Shown one piece after another: positions 32,245-43,100 of a DNA stretch of 64,000 nucleotides; position 1 is the first letter of the stretch, and each line of letters opens with the position of its first letter. This DNA is from Euptelea pleiosperma (lineage: Eukaryota; Streptophyta; Magnoliopsida; Ranunculales; Eupteleaceae). A program made the translations under genes and the position numbers. The notes beneath the pieces are model-generated. The model saw nothing but the letters and a program-made list of their open reading frames with translations, was not told where the DNA came from and made no database searches. The DNA lies in the NCBI GenBank assembly GCA_035048495.1, contig CM068552.1:13326501-13390500 (forward strand). The letters are read 5' to 3'.

Positions 32245-33484
32245 CGACCTTTCAGAATATTTCGGTGAAGGAGATATCATAGGTCGTTCATATCAAAATG
32301 GTGGGTCTTGAGGCATACATATCTGTTTATTGGCTAAATATAGGATTGGAACCCACCATGAGATGGCTCGACGTCTGAGATCTCCTTGGTGAAAAGATCA
32401 ACATGCCCGGATGATCTCAACCATCTCATTATTTATTTCTTTTCAAACAGTCCGAAAAAAATAAGAAATAAGAAAAAAAGGAATTAATAGACGGTATGTA
32501 TAATCATTCCGTTGACCCAGGAGAATTATTAGGAATGGATTGTATATCCTGATACCCCTGAATGTGTGCCACGTGCCCTATAATATGCTGGCGGAAGATG
32601 ATATCTCAAGTCAGGGATCCAACCTTGCCGCCCAGTCGAAGTTATCTTTGGTAGAGGTCAAGCTGGCCGAGCACACGAACACTAAGAGGGGTCAGAAAAA
32701 ATGGGGGTCCCCTGAACCCGACCCAAGTTCAATATGGGGTGCGTACTGCGTAGTACTCGACGGGTAAAAAACAAGACGGCGTACATTTTGGCCAAGAGAG
32801 GACCCCAGCAAGGAGCAAACTACTATTTGGTTCCATTGAAACAAAGATCTTTGGTCTTTGGCGGCTTGTGGGGTGCAAACCTTCATTGACACGAACACGA
32901 CGAACCTTCGTTTGTCCATTCACTACTACAGTCTACAGCTAGTGCTAGATTCATCCTCTTACGAGCTTGAAAACGACGTATTATTATGATAAATCCTGCT
33001 TCCTGCCTGCCCAATCTATCTTCTTTCTTTTCGTAATGCACGCGTCCCGACAGTATTCCAATGGCCCCACATGGCTTCTTTTGAAAGACTTTAATTCCTC
33101 CACTCAAGTTCTCAAAGAAAATCTGATTCGGAACTAACTTGGAACTTGGAAGACGGGAGAAAATTCTTGTACCCTCTATACGCTGCCAGAAGCTTTTGTA
33201 TAGATCATCAGCACCCTACAATCCTCCAGGTGGTTGGCTCACCCACGAATCAGTGACACAGATTGGAAGGTCGTAGTCATCCACCAACTTTGAATGGTCC
33301 AGTTTGGTCAGACACTTTGACTTCATGACCTTACAAAGACGCCGATGACTCCATTGTGGCTCCAATTTTATTGGGTGTTCCTCAAACTGCGTTGTTCCAC
33401 TCTCAAGTCTCAACCAGTCGCGAAACAAAGTTGACTGTTATTTATGGTGCAAGGCCGAAGAAAACTTATGGACACTCCAATTAC
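32245..33484. other. Repeat fragments, no gene
   Basis: A half copy of the GGGTCGGGCTCAGGGG MITE lies at 32668-32722 (GGGGTCAGAAAAAATGGGGG, then CCCCTGAACCCGACCC). Several short minus-strand frames between 32690 and 33430 show no domain. Confidence 0.4.
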
Positions 33485-33855
33485 GAGTAGCCCGGTCAGC
33501 AAAGTTGCTGACTGTTACATTATGAGCCACGTGGCATATTTTTTTTATATTTCTGACCGTATGGATGTTTGGCTCAATACTATATGGACATACATATCAA
33601 AAATTAGCATGATTAGTGTTTTCTAAGCGTTGGAATATTGGAGTCGTTATCATGGGCTGGAGTTTGAGCGTTATTGACCATTATTTGGGGTACAAAGATC
33701 CAAAGGTTCGAAATCATTGATCGGGCTATTTTTTTGTTGTAGGTCCACCTATTGGGCCAAACATCCATATGGGCCAAGGATCTCTAAAAGTGTGCCACGT
33801 GACTCATATTGTGGTCCATCATCAACGTTGGACGTCCGTCAGCAAAATTCTACTC
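33485..33855. mobile_element. Foldback MITE, family 1
   Basis: Starts GAGTAGCCCGGTCAGCAAAG, with core arms TATGAGCCACGTGGCATATT and GTGTGCCACGTGACTCATATT. It ends GTCAGCAAAATTCTACTC. Outer ends are related to, but not the same as, the GAGTAAAACTTTGATGAC form. Confidence 0.7.
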
Positions 33856-34563
33856 ACATAGTGACTTGTTGGAGTACTGCGTCGTCCAATCACCGAGCCC
33901 ATAAGGCATGAGGGCAGTTGTCATGGGATTGAGAATTCTTTTTCTTTGCACATCTGCACTGGCACCAAGTCAATCTACAAGAGGGAGAAGAGGCTTCATG
34001 CTCATACACAATACACACAAAACTTCACGAAGACCGCAGCCTAGTCTTATTCATTTACACTCAAGGAATATAGAACTCACAACTCATGTGTCTTCCCAAC
34101 CATATGAGTGACTGGTTTTATATAAACCAACACAATAACTACTCGAGTACCTCATGTGCTAGTAACTTCTTATAACTACTCATCCCATCATCCCATCATC
34201 CCACCTATACTAAGTATATGGACTAGTAACTACTCTCAACCCGCCTAGGTATCTATCTCTGAGGTTGCCACTTCAACCCGAACCAAGCCACAATCGTCTT
34301 GAAGCACCTTTGGATGTCATACACCTACAAAGTCTATCTGTGTCTAAGTTTATTCGCCACAAGCACTTGTTCGTGTAACCTAATGCCACATATGCTCGTC
34401 CGTGTAAATGTCATGCCACGTACGCTTGTATGTACGTATGTACGCACACGTCTCTGTCCATTGCATATGCTAAGTGTCCAAGCCATATGGTGTGCACGCC
34501 TCTGCCCATGATAGAGTTGGACGCCTAGGCCATCTGCCTATGCACATCCATGTAACTGATCCC
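33856..34563. other. Gene-poor stretch
   Basis: Contains CCCATCATCCCATCATCCC and repeated GTACGTATGTACGCACACG words near 34430. No gene and no clear element. Confidence 0.3.
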
Positions 34564-34571
34564 ATCTCAAC

Positions 34572-34996
34572 TAGGGGTGTCAATTTTACCTGTTTGACCG
34601 GAACCGAATCGGAACCGGAATCAAAAACATTGGTTCCTGTTCCACATTTTTAGGAACCGATTAAAAAGTAACCGGAACTAGAACCGAACCAACAATAATG
34701 GTTCCGATTCTGGGTAGCCTAATATGGAACCGAAACTGATAAGAACCAGAATCGAACCGAATAGAACCAGTACCAATAAATAAATATAATGTAAAAATTC
34801 TCATATTCTCAAGATTTGGTCCAATATACCCGGAACCGGAACTGGAACGGACATAAATATATAATCGGTTCCGGTTCGGATCCATGACTTTGAGAACCGG
34901 AACCGTTAAGGAACCAAACCGATAAGAACTGGAACCGATTGTTCCAATTCTGGCCACCTTAAGAACCGAACCGGAACCGACCCATTGATACCCCTA
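34572..34996. mobile_element. hAT-type MITE with GGAACC array, 425 bp
   Basis: Ends TAGGGGTGTCAAT and the inverse ATTGATACCCCTA. It is flanked by perfect ATCTCAAC (34564-34571 and 34997-35004), an 8-bp duplication fitting the hAT consensus nTnnnnAn. The interior is packed with GGAACC/GGTTCC words in both orientations, which suggests subterminal transposase-binding repeats. There is no coding sequence. Confidence 0.88.
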
Positions 34997-35004
34997 ATCT
35001 CAAC

Positions 35005-35581
35005 GTGGGAGCCTCACGGGTGTTGGTCTTCCACTCCATGCAGCCAACGCCTATGCCAAATCTCAAGGTGCTAACAGCAACCGCACTTCAGTCACAGGTA
35101 CAGTAGTTGATAAGTAAGTGCGTTTTTTTTTTTTAAATGTATAAGAAGGCCGAACCTTTCAATTGTTGGCCAAATAATTTCATGAATTATTCCCAAATGA
35201 TTAAAAAAAATCATTTTTGAAGATAATTCATAAAAAAAGTAAGTTTTTCTTCATTTTTCCCCAAATTTTTTAACGAATAATTGAACGACAGACAAACCTG
35301 AATTATACTATTTTTATCAAAATCACTACAACAATGGAGGCTAAAAAAATTGCCTGAGCTGCGTGGGATTACTGCTCACTTATTTAGAATTCGAATAAAA
35401 TATTGTACAATAGATGTTGATTAAGAAATCTAATCAACATCCCACCAAAAATACAACGACGAACAATCAACTGATCAAGAAATAGGCCAACAACCAACAA
35501 CTTAATTACCCAAAAAATAAAAAAAATTGGCGAACCAACCAGCAAACGGTGGCCTAATTAAATTAATATCCTTCGACTAAA
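35005..35581. other. 3' flank of the CML38-like gene
   Basis: AT-rich. The part nearest 35581 is probably the 3' UTR of the minus-strand gene. No other feature. Confidence 0.4.
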
Positions 35582-36154
35582 TCAACGCATCATTACTCTG
35601 AATTCCTCGAAGCTGAGCATACCATCGCCATTGAGATCGAACAAACGAATTATAGCCTTACACTCGTCAATCGTTTTCGATTCACCGAGTCGACTCAACA
35701 TCCTCTTCAAACTCTTGGGCGTGATACAACCTGATCCCTCCATCTCATACATCCCAAAAGCCTCTCTCAAATCCTTCTTCTTCTCCTCCTCTCCGTTTGT
35801 TTCCATCAATTTAACAAAATCATCGAACCCCAACAACCCATCTCCATCTGAGTCCGATGATTCTACCACAGCCTCAGCCTCTGCCCATGACAACTCCCCT
35901 CCTATAATCATCACGCAACTCTGCAACTCAGCTGCCGATATTTTCCCGTCTCCGTCCTCATCAAAGTACTGGAACACTCGCTCGAGCTCTTTACCTTTTG
36001 ACACGTCATGCTCAACGGAAAGACTACGCTTCTGCTCTTTTCTGGGAGATAATTTCCTGCATAATCTCCCAAAAGCAGACTTGGGAGATGAACCTGGTTT
36101 ATCAATAACGTCTCTCTCTAGTGAATAAGTAGAAGAAAGAACTTCACATTTCAT
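35582..36154 (-). CDS. CML38: Calmodulin-like EF-hand protein, CML38/CML37 type, 190 aa
   Basis: An intronless frame. The N-terminal tail has the basic block FGRLCRKLSPRKEQKR (about 28-43), characteristic of the CML37/38/39 group. It is followed by four EF-hand positions: loop 1 DEDGDGKISAAE (65-76), loop 2 DSDGDGLLGFDD (101-112), a degenerate third loop around EMEGSGCITPKS (137-148), and loop 4 DLNGDGMLSFEE (173-184). The third loop lacks the acidic ligands and the final Glu, so three calcium sites are expected. The EEEKKKDLREAF linker and GESKTIDEC segment also match this group. These are stress-induced calcium sensors in Arabidopsis; that role here is inferred. A TATA box lies about 140 bp upstream, and a G-box-bearing MITE about 620 bp upstream. 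Confidence 0.93.
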   Translation of the reverse strand: MKCEVLSSTYSLERDVIDKPGSSPKSAFGRLCRKLSPRKEQKRSLSVEHDVSKGKELERVFQYFDEDGDGKISAAELQSCVMIIGGELSWAEAEAVVESSDSDGDGLLGFDDFVKLMETNGEEEKKKDLREAFGMYEMEGSGCITPKSLKRMLSRLGESKTIDECKAIIRLFDLNGDGMLSFEEFRVMMR

Positions 36155-36294
36155 TTCTGGTTCTAAGCTTTCTAGAGAAGTTAATTACAAAATGAAATAG
36201 AGATGTTTGTGTGAATTTGAACTGGGTAATCGGTTATAAGCTTTAAGTGAAGTAGAGTTCAGATGGGTATTTGATATTTTGAAGAGCTGAGTGG

Positions 36295-36303
36295 TATATA
36301 TAG
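36295..36303 (-). promoter_or_regulatory. TATA box of the CML38-like gene
   Basis: CTATATATA on the minus strand, about 140 bp before the ATG. That is a normal spacing for a plant promoter with a roughly 110-bp 5' UTR. It is the only strong TATA motif near this start. Confidence 0.65.
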
Positions 36304-36660
36304 AGAAAGAGAAGCAAGAAGATTAGACAATAAGATTACAAGATAAGTACACGGAAGCTTCTGGAAGTTTGATTTCGTACAGAGAATATCCTTGTTTATG
36401 GGTTTGCGCGTGGGGGAAGCTTCGAGCTGGCTCTGCTTCAGAAGGAAGAGCGAAAGTGGGAATTGAATAAGACAAAGGAAGAAGAACCGTCATAAGTTGT
36501 CGGTCGCCGCACGCTGAGCTCATAGATGGACAAGTGGCTGTTCAATGTCAAACGTCAAAGTTCAAACTCCGTGTATAAAATCGAGGGTTTAACGGTCAAA
36601 ACCCTCCATGCGTGTACCCGCCCCTGAGATGAGAATTATGTGGGCATAACCCAATTAGGA

Positions 36661-36682
36661 TTTTTTTTTTTTTTTTTTTTTG
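36661..36682. repeat. Poly-T run of about 22 bases
   Basis: A homopolymer run upstream of the CML38-like gene, possibly the tail of an old retroposed copy. No element body is recognised. Confidence 0.6.
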
Positions 36683-36772
36683 TGTAACCACCCAATTAGG
36701 AAGTTAACGGGTCCATCCAGATTCCAAACTAGTCAATCGAGGAAGATACACAAAATTGGGAAAATTTTAGAG

Positions 36773-37091
36773 GAATAAAGCTTTGATGACAGGCACTGAC
36801 ATGGAGGCTGATGACAGCACGCAATATGAGCCACGTGGTATAATCTTAGAGGACTCCGATGGTATGGATGTTTTTCCAATCCCTAAGTGAACCTACAAAC
36901 CAAAAATCAGCCTGATTAGTAATTTTAAACCTTTGGATCTTTGTACCTCAAATAATGGTCAATAATGCTCAAATTCCCACGGTTAAAATCAACCCAAGAA
37001 AATAATTCCAATCAAACGTCTAGAAGTCACTAATTAGACTTTTTTGGTTTGTAGGTCCACCTAGGGATTGGCGAAACATCCATACGGTTAG
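36773..37091. mobile_element. Foldback MITE, family 1
   Basis: Starts GAATAAAGCTTTGATGACAG, then AATATGAGCCACGTGGTATA. The right arm runs to AAACATCCATACGGTTAG and then diverges, so the right outer end is lost. It is the nearest family 1 copy to the CML38-like promoter. Confidence 0.7.
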
Positions 37092-37148
37092 ATTAGTGAT
37101 TGCGTGCGTGACTTGCTGGACCCAACGAAGTTACCCAATGTTGTATGT

Positions 37149-37410
37149 GCCATGTGTCACTCTTGAAGACCACTGATCGTACGGATGTTTTTCCCACCCT
37201 TTGGTGGAAGTACAGAGAAAAATTCAAATAAATTAGTGATTTCTAGTTATTGGTTTTGAGTCTTTTCATAGGATGATTTTTAGCCGTAGGATTTCTAGAA
37301 TTATTTGGGATACTAAAATCCAACCTCTAGAAATCACCAATATGGCCGATTTTTGCCAAAAAGTGGGAAAAACATCCGTATGGTCATTGGTTTCCAACAG
37401 TGTGACAAGC
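37149..37410. mobile_element. Foldback MITE, diverged subfamily
   Basis: The left arm has GCCATGTGTCACTCTTG, CGTACGGATGTTTTTCCC and GTGATTTCTAG. The right arm has the inverse forms with GGAAAAACATCCGTATGG. It lies between a family 1 and a family 2 copy. Confidence 0.55.
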
Positions 37411-37485
37411 AGCATTGCGTGACACCCTTAGTTCACGCGATGTATGTTGTTGATTTTTCTCCACAAAAATGTATATAGACATCCC

Positions 37486-37769
37486 AAAATGACACGTGGA
37501 ATACTCTCTTTGGGGGCCCACTGACGCATGAATGTTTGGCTCATCCTTTAGTGGACTTGAGACGCCAAAAATCCGCCCGATTGGTGATTTTTTAGCATTT
37601 CTAGCATGGGCTTGCAACCGATTCAAGGGCTTGTTTATGAAGCCCATTATCAAAATGCTCAAATCCACTGGCTAGAAATTGCCAATAAGGACGATTTTTG
37701 GTATATAGGTCCACAAAGTTAATGGGGCAGTGGGTTTGGAAAAAAAAATTCCACGTGGCATTTTGGGGA
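37486..37769. mobile_element. Foldback MITE, family 2
   Basis: Left end CCCAAAATGACACGTGG and right end CCACGTGGCATTTTGGGG are inverse. The interior has GGGGGCCCACTGACGC and TCAAATCCACTGGCTAGAAA blocks. Confidence 0.65.
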
Positions 37770-39840
37770 TTGAATACGGGCATCGGTTTACTAGATTTTT
37801 TCAGTTCTAACCTCTAATTGCATAATGTATAGATAACTTCCGGAAAAAACACGTCCCCATTTTCATTTTCTCGGTCAAGTTGAAGACCCAACCGCTCCAA
37901 CACGGATGGGCCCATTATATTTCAGCAAAAACCAGACCAGACCAGCTGCATTTTCTTGAACGTCATGTTGCCCATAACTTGTCAATGTGTAGGGTTGGAT
38001 GCATTTGAGATGTCGTCATCTCTCTTATGTAACAAGGGAGACCGGAAGACAACTTTGCTTTCTCTTTTAGTCTATTCTATATTCTACCAAGGGCTGACGC
38101 AGCACAACCATCTGGGGTAATTTTTTTAAATTGCCAAGCACCGAGCACGCCCTCCTCCCCACCCAACTTTCAGATTTTCCTCTTTCAAAGTCAATCCCAA
38201 TTATAGTTTTATTAGAATGACTAATCTGCAACTTTTTGGTTTTTTGAAGTAGGGGGAACATGCAATCAAGCCTCGCTTGGACCACGTTTACATTTTTTTA
38301 CGGTATGGACCGATGCCGCCATGGATGGTAGAGACTCTCCTCTCAAGTCTCAACACAACAATTGGAGCCAAGGATTAAAAGGGACCCAGCAAAATGGTTG
38401 GCTAACATTACAGTTACAAAGAATGATCAATAACTGTTAAATAACAGTTAAACAGACATTATATCTGTTGAATAAATCATAACATTTTTTGCAATAACCA
38501 ACGGGGTTGGAGTGTTACTGTTACTATAGGGGTTTAAATGGGCCAGCGCATTAGAGGTTTCGAGCCAGATCGGGTCTTGGTCAGGTTGGGCTCAGGCCTA
38601 TTCAAAATTCCCCATGAACAAGGCCCTTGCCCAGCCCATTTACATCCCTTATTTACCGTTGCACCAACCCGGTAACCATTTTTTTTTCCTTTTTCATTGG
38701 ACAAGTGTAACATGCCACTTTTGTACTTGCACGGAGCCAAGGTACACTTTTAACCAGAGAAAGAAACACGAGATCACACCCTTTTTGAAACCATGATCCC
38801 TCTCTTGACTGTATAATACAAAACTTGAAATGATTAAAGCAACCATGGTAATCCAATTAATCAACATTTCTTGTGGATTGCCAGATAATTTCATTAATCC
38901 TCTAGAAATGGACTGGTTCGATGGTTAGGATATAAACCCAAGCATTGAGATTTCTGTTTGGTGGAAGTATACTCTGGTAGCAGAGAACCACCAAAAAAAA
39001 CTACCATACCATGACTGGCTGGAATGACAAAAAAATAAACAGTTTTGAATGACAAAATGACCAGAACACCTTCGCATGAAAGGGCACTAACTGCTAACAA
39101 CTGCCGAGAACGTTTTGGCTTTTCCCATCAGTTGTGTGTAAATTCTGCAAGTTGTAGTGATTCTATATTTCTACATGCCACTTTGACAGTATGACTCAAA
39201 TACACCTAAGTTTTGAATTTAAAATAATAAAATGAGGATGCTAATCCCAATCTAAATCGATAAAAGAATTCAACCAGAGAAGAACGTAGCAGTGATCTGA
39301 AATGAGAAATGAAAAAACACCCTTCAGAATTACTCATCTCAACATGCATTCTACAAGCCAACTACAATTGATTCTATCAATGAAGTTTCACTCTGTTTGC
39401 TACAGGGAAAGATGAATACTGAGCTCATAGTTCTGATGACAATCCAAGTTCAATGGCTAATCAGATGGTTAGGTTCATCCAATCAGTGTTATTTTTGGGT
39501 TTGATCCACCAAAGAAGCGATCCATTAATTAGGCAGACTGAATTGACAGCACATATGATGGATAGTTAATTGCTGACTATATATTATTTTACTACATGGT
39601 GTAAGACTCGCCGAGACTGGAGGATTTAGAAAAACGCAATGCCTCAAAAGTAAGATGCTTTTCCATTGGATCTTTAAAATGAATGATATAATTAAAATAA
39701 ATCAAATACAGGAAAAAGGAACTCATCCTCAACATTATCGGATGATATCCCCAAAGTACTAGGCACTACCAAAACAAATTGAACAGTCAAAAATGCATTT
39801 ACCCTTGCAACTGACGATGCTTCATAACATGCATAAAAAT
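37770..39840. other. Intergenic stretch between CML38-like and tafazzin genes
   Basis: Short frames at 38534-38856 and 38894-39100 show no domain. The part next to 39840 is likely the tafazzin 3' UTR. No element with readable ends. Confidence 0.35.
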
Positions 39841-40134
39841 TCATACCTTCAATTTTGAAAATATAGTTCCAAGACCCCGTAAACCTTCCATGACAGTTCG
39901 GATCCGATCTGAGATGGTGGTGTAGAGCCATCTCTGTGCTGCCTCATCCAGTCCATGTGGGGAAATGGTGGGCCACCCCATACTACAAAAAGATGGTTCT
40001 CGAGACATGGATATGGCTGTCTGCCTCAATTTTAGGAGGTCAAATTCTATTGGCTCACCGACGATTATCTTGATATCTTTGTTGCAAAGAGGGACTGGGG
40101 GCCTTCTGCCAAAGAAAGATTTCTCAGGCATCAC
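39841..40134 (-). CDS. Tafazzin-like gene, exon 5 (C-terminal)
   Basis: Encodes VMPEKSFFGRRPPVPLCNKD, then IKIIVGEPIEFDLL and on to RTVMEGLRGLG and KLKV with stop TGA. Acceptor TTTTCAG. The GRRPPVPL and VGEPIEFD blocks are tafazzin features. Confidence 0.9.
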   Translation of the reverse strand: MMPEKSFFGRRPPVPLCNKDIKIIVGEPIEFDLLKLRQTAISMSREPSFCSMGWPTISPHGLDEAAQRWLYTTISDRIRTVMEGLRGLGTIFSKLKV

Positions 40135-43100
40135 CTGAAAATTCAAGACAGAACACCATGGGAACAAAATGAACCCATTAAGGAAGCCATTCAGATCAAT
40201 TTCTCATGAATTTTCACCCACCAGCATTAGTTATTTTATATGAACAGTTCTTTTTCCAATCTCAATTTCCCAAAAGGAGATTACAAATGAGAATTTGGAT
40301 TTGTAAGAACTCAAAACTGAAAACTTGAGAAAGTTCTCAAACAATTCACCAAGTAAAATACACTCAACCAACACTTGGGTAGAGTTAAGGGGATAGACAA
40401 AATCCCAAGAACTTGGTTGCATACCAAATTCTCAACCAAGAATGAGAACTACAATAATTCAATTGAATATCCAATAGCCTGATTCATATTTGAATAGCCA
40501 AAAACTCGCCAAGCACACAAACAATTCAACTGAGAAGCTGAAGAAATAAAACGATCAAATTCTGTGATACTATTTAAACTTGGAAAAGGAAGATACTGAC
40601 TGAATACAATCAATTTTAGAGTTGATTTGGACTTAGTCCACATTGAGTAAGCCAATTTTAAGTTCTTAAACCCTTCTTTTTTTCATTCCCACAGAGATTC
40701 ACAGTCATCAAATCACGAGTTCTCCAATATGGCTACCAAAGTTGCAAGAGAATGTATATAGCATGAACACAGATAGCATAGTATTATTTTGTTAGTTTTT
40801 TGTATATTTATTTAGTATAGACGTGCGTGTAGGGGTCTTTCTGCCATTTTCTATTTATTTTGTCTTTTCTTATGATTGGTTCCTGGCATGACATACTTAT
40901 AATTTTTGTATCAAACCAAAGTGAATATAAGCAATTTAGAGGAGATTGTGCACTCTTAAAGAAGTGCACTTTCTCTCCCATCTTTCTCCTATGTCATCTC
41001 TTCTCTTCTTCTTCTACTCGTCTACTCTCTTCTTCACCTCTCTTTTCTTTATTTTCCTCCTTTGTTGTAAGTATGCTGAAAGCCTAGATAAATATACATG
41101 GTATCAGGGCGTGATTGATGTCCGCAATTTTTTCGAGTTTATCTAGGGTTCATCCTCCAGTTAAACAGTGCCCAATGAACAGTGCCAATCACAAAGCAAA
41201 TCGCAGGCTACTTTGACTGCAGTTGTGGTGCTATGTTGAGTGTTGTGTTAGTAATTTGTGATTCACATGACAGGAACGGATCGGTTGACCCCGTGTTCGT
41301 GTGTTTGGGTGTCGGAAGCTACTCGAAGTTGTCGAAATCATTGTAAGTGATTTATATCCTTACTGCCAAAGGGAAACTTAAGTACTTGACTGCTCAGAAG
41401 CCAACAAAGGATTTGAACAATTATGGTGAGTGGGTGAGGGTAAATGCATAGATAATGACCTGGTTGTGGAACAATATGGAACCTACAGTGAGTTCCAATG
41501 TGATGTTTTCAGGCACTACCAAGAAGATTTAAAAAGCTCTCAGAAATATGTACTCGTCCAAGAAGAATTTCCCATACATATCAGTTGTTTCAAGAGATTT
41601 TCTCACTTCAGCAAGGATATAAATCTTTGGGTGAGTATTATTATGTGTTACGAGGTAGTGGGAAGAATTAAATGTGTACCAACCACTTACTACTGACTTA
41701 TAATCACAAAAAAAAAAGGCAGCGTAATGAATTTAGAGTGGCCAAATTCCTCTTTGGGTTGAAATCTAAATACAAGCATGTTCGTGTTCAAATTCTAGGA
41801 AGTCATGAGATTCCCTCGTTGAATGAGGTTTATTCGTGGTTACAGAGTGTCAATTGGTGTCTCTTTATCTAGTTCAGACAAGGGAGATAAATATGCATCT
41901 GTTGCTCCTTCTAGTAGGAGAGATGGTGACTGAGGTAGTGGTAGGACTGGCATAGGGGTCAATTTGTCCATGGAGGTCGAGATTTAGGGTGAAGTCGTGG
42001 TAGAGGCAATGGACCCCGGATGTGTCTGCACTATGGGTTGACCAATCATACAGTAGACTATTGTCGGGATCTTCACGGGAAGCCAGTCTAGGCTAATCAG
42101 GTGTTTCATCTGAAGATAAAGGTGACAGTGGAGCAGTTAGTGTAGCAACACCACCTTAGTAGAATGTTCTACGTTGCTAAAAAATCTATAGTTAACGAGT
42201 CTTCCATCTTCTTCCACTGTTATTCTTGCCAATTCAAATCATACTTGTTTAACCTCTTTGTGAGAGTCTCCTTGGGTTACTGACTCGAGAAACCATATAG
42301 CAGGTAGTTCCAACGTATTTTTACCTCTTGATAGTTCCTCAAGCAATTCGTTTGTTACTCTAACTAATGATACCAAAACTTATCCAAAAAAAAAAACTAA
42401 TGATACCAAACCAAAGTCAATGGACTTGGTACTGTTGATCTTGGTTCACCCTTGTCGTTATCTTTTGTTTTGCATGTTCCCAATTTTCCTTTCAATCTTA
42501 TGTCCGAGTAAAATTACTTAATATTTGAATTGGTCGTCACCTTATTTCCTTCCCACTGTGTTTTTCAAGATCTAGAGACAGAGGAAGACTAGTGAAGATA
42601 AGAAAAGATGTCTTTACTACCTGGAACGGTGATTTGGTGACTACAAAGAATGCTACTACATCTCTCCAGTGGCACTGTCGGTTAGGTCATTCGTCAATGA
42701 AAATTTTTTGTAGTTTAGATCTGTCTTTGTCATCTGTTTCCTCTTTAGAGTGTAAGGTATGTAAATTAAGTAAACACCATCGTATTACCTTTAAACCACG
42801 TATCGAAGGCCATCTGTCGAGTTCTTTTGAGCTAGTTCGTTCTGACGGGACCCTATCAAGGTACCTAGTTTATTTGCTTTCAGTATTCCATCACTTTTGT
42901 AGATGACTTCTTACGTATTATTGGATTAATTTAATGAAAGATCATTCTAAAATATTTGTATTTAAATCTTTTCATGCTGGAGTCGTTACTCAATTTAATG
43001 TACGTATTTATGTTTTGCATTCTAATAATGCTGCTGAGTATAGTTCTGCTCCATTTGAAAATTTTCCTGGTAGTCTTGACATTGTACACCAACCAACTTG

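Noticed and set aside
35631..36128. 165-codon plus-strand frame
   Set aside because: Antisense shadow of the EF-hand gene; Ser/Pro-rich with no domain.
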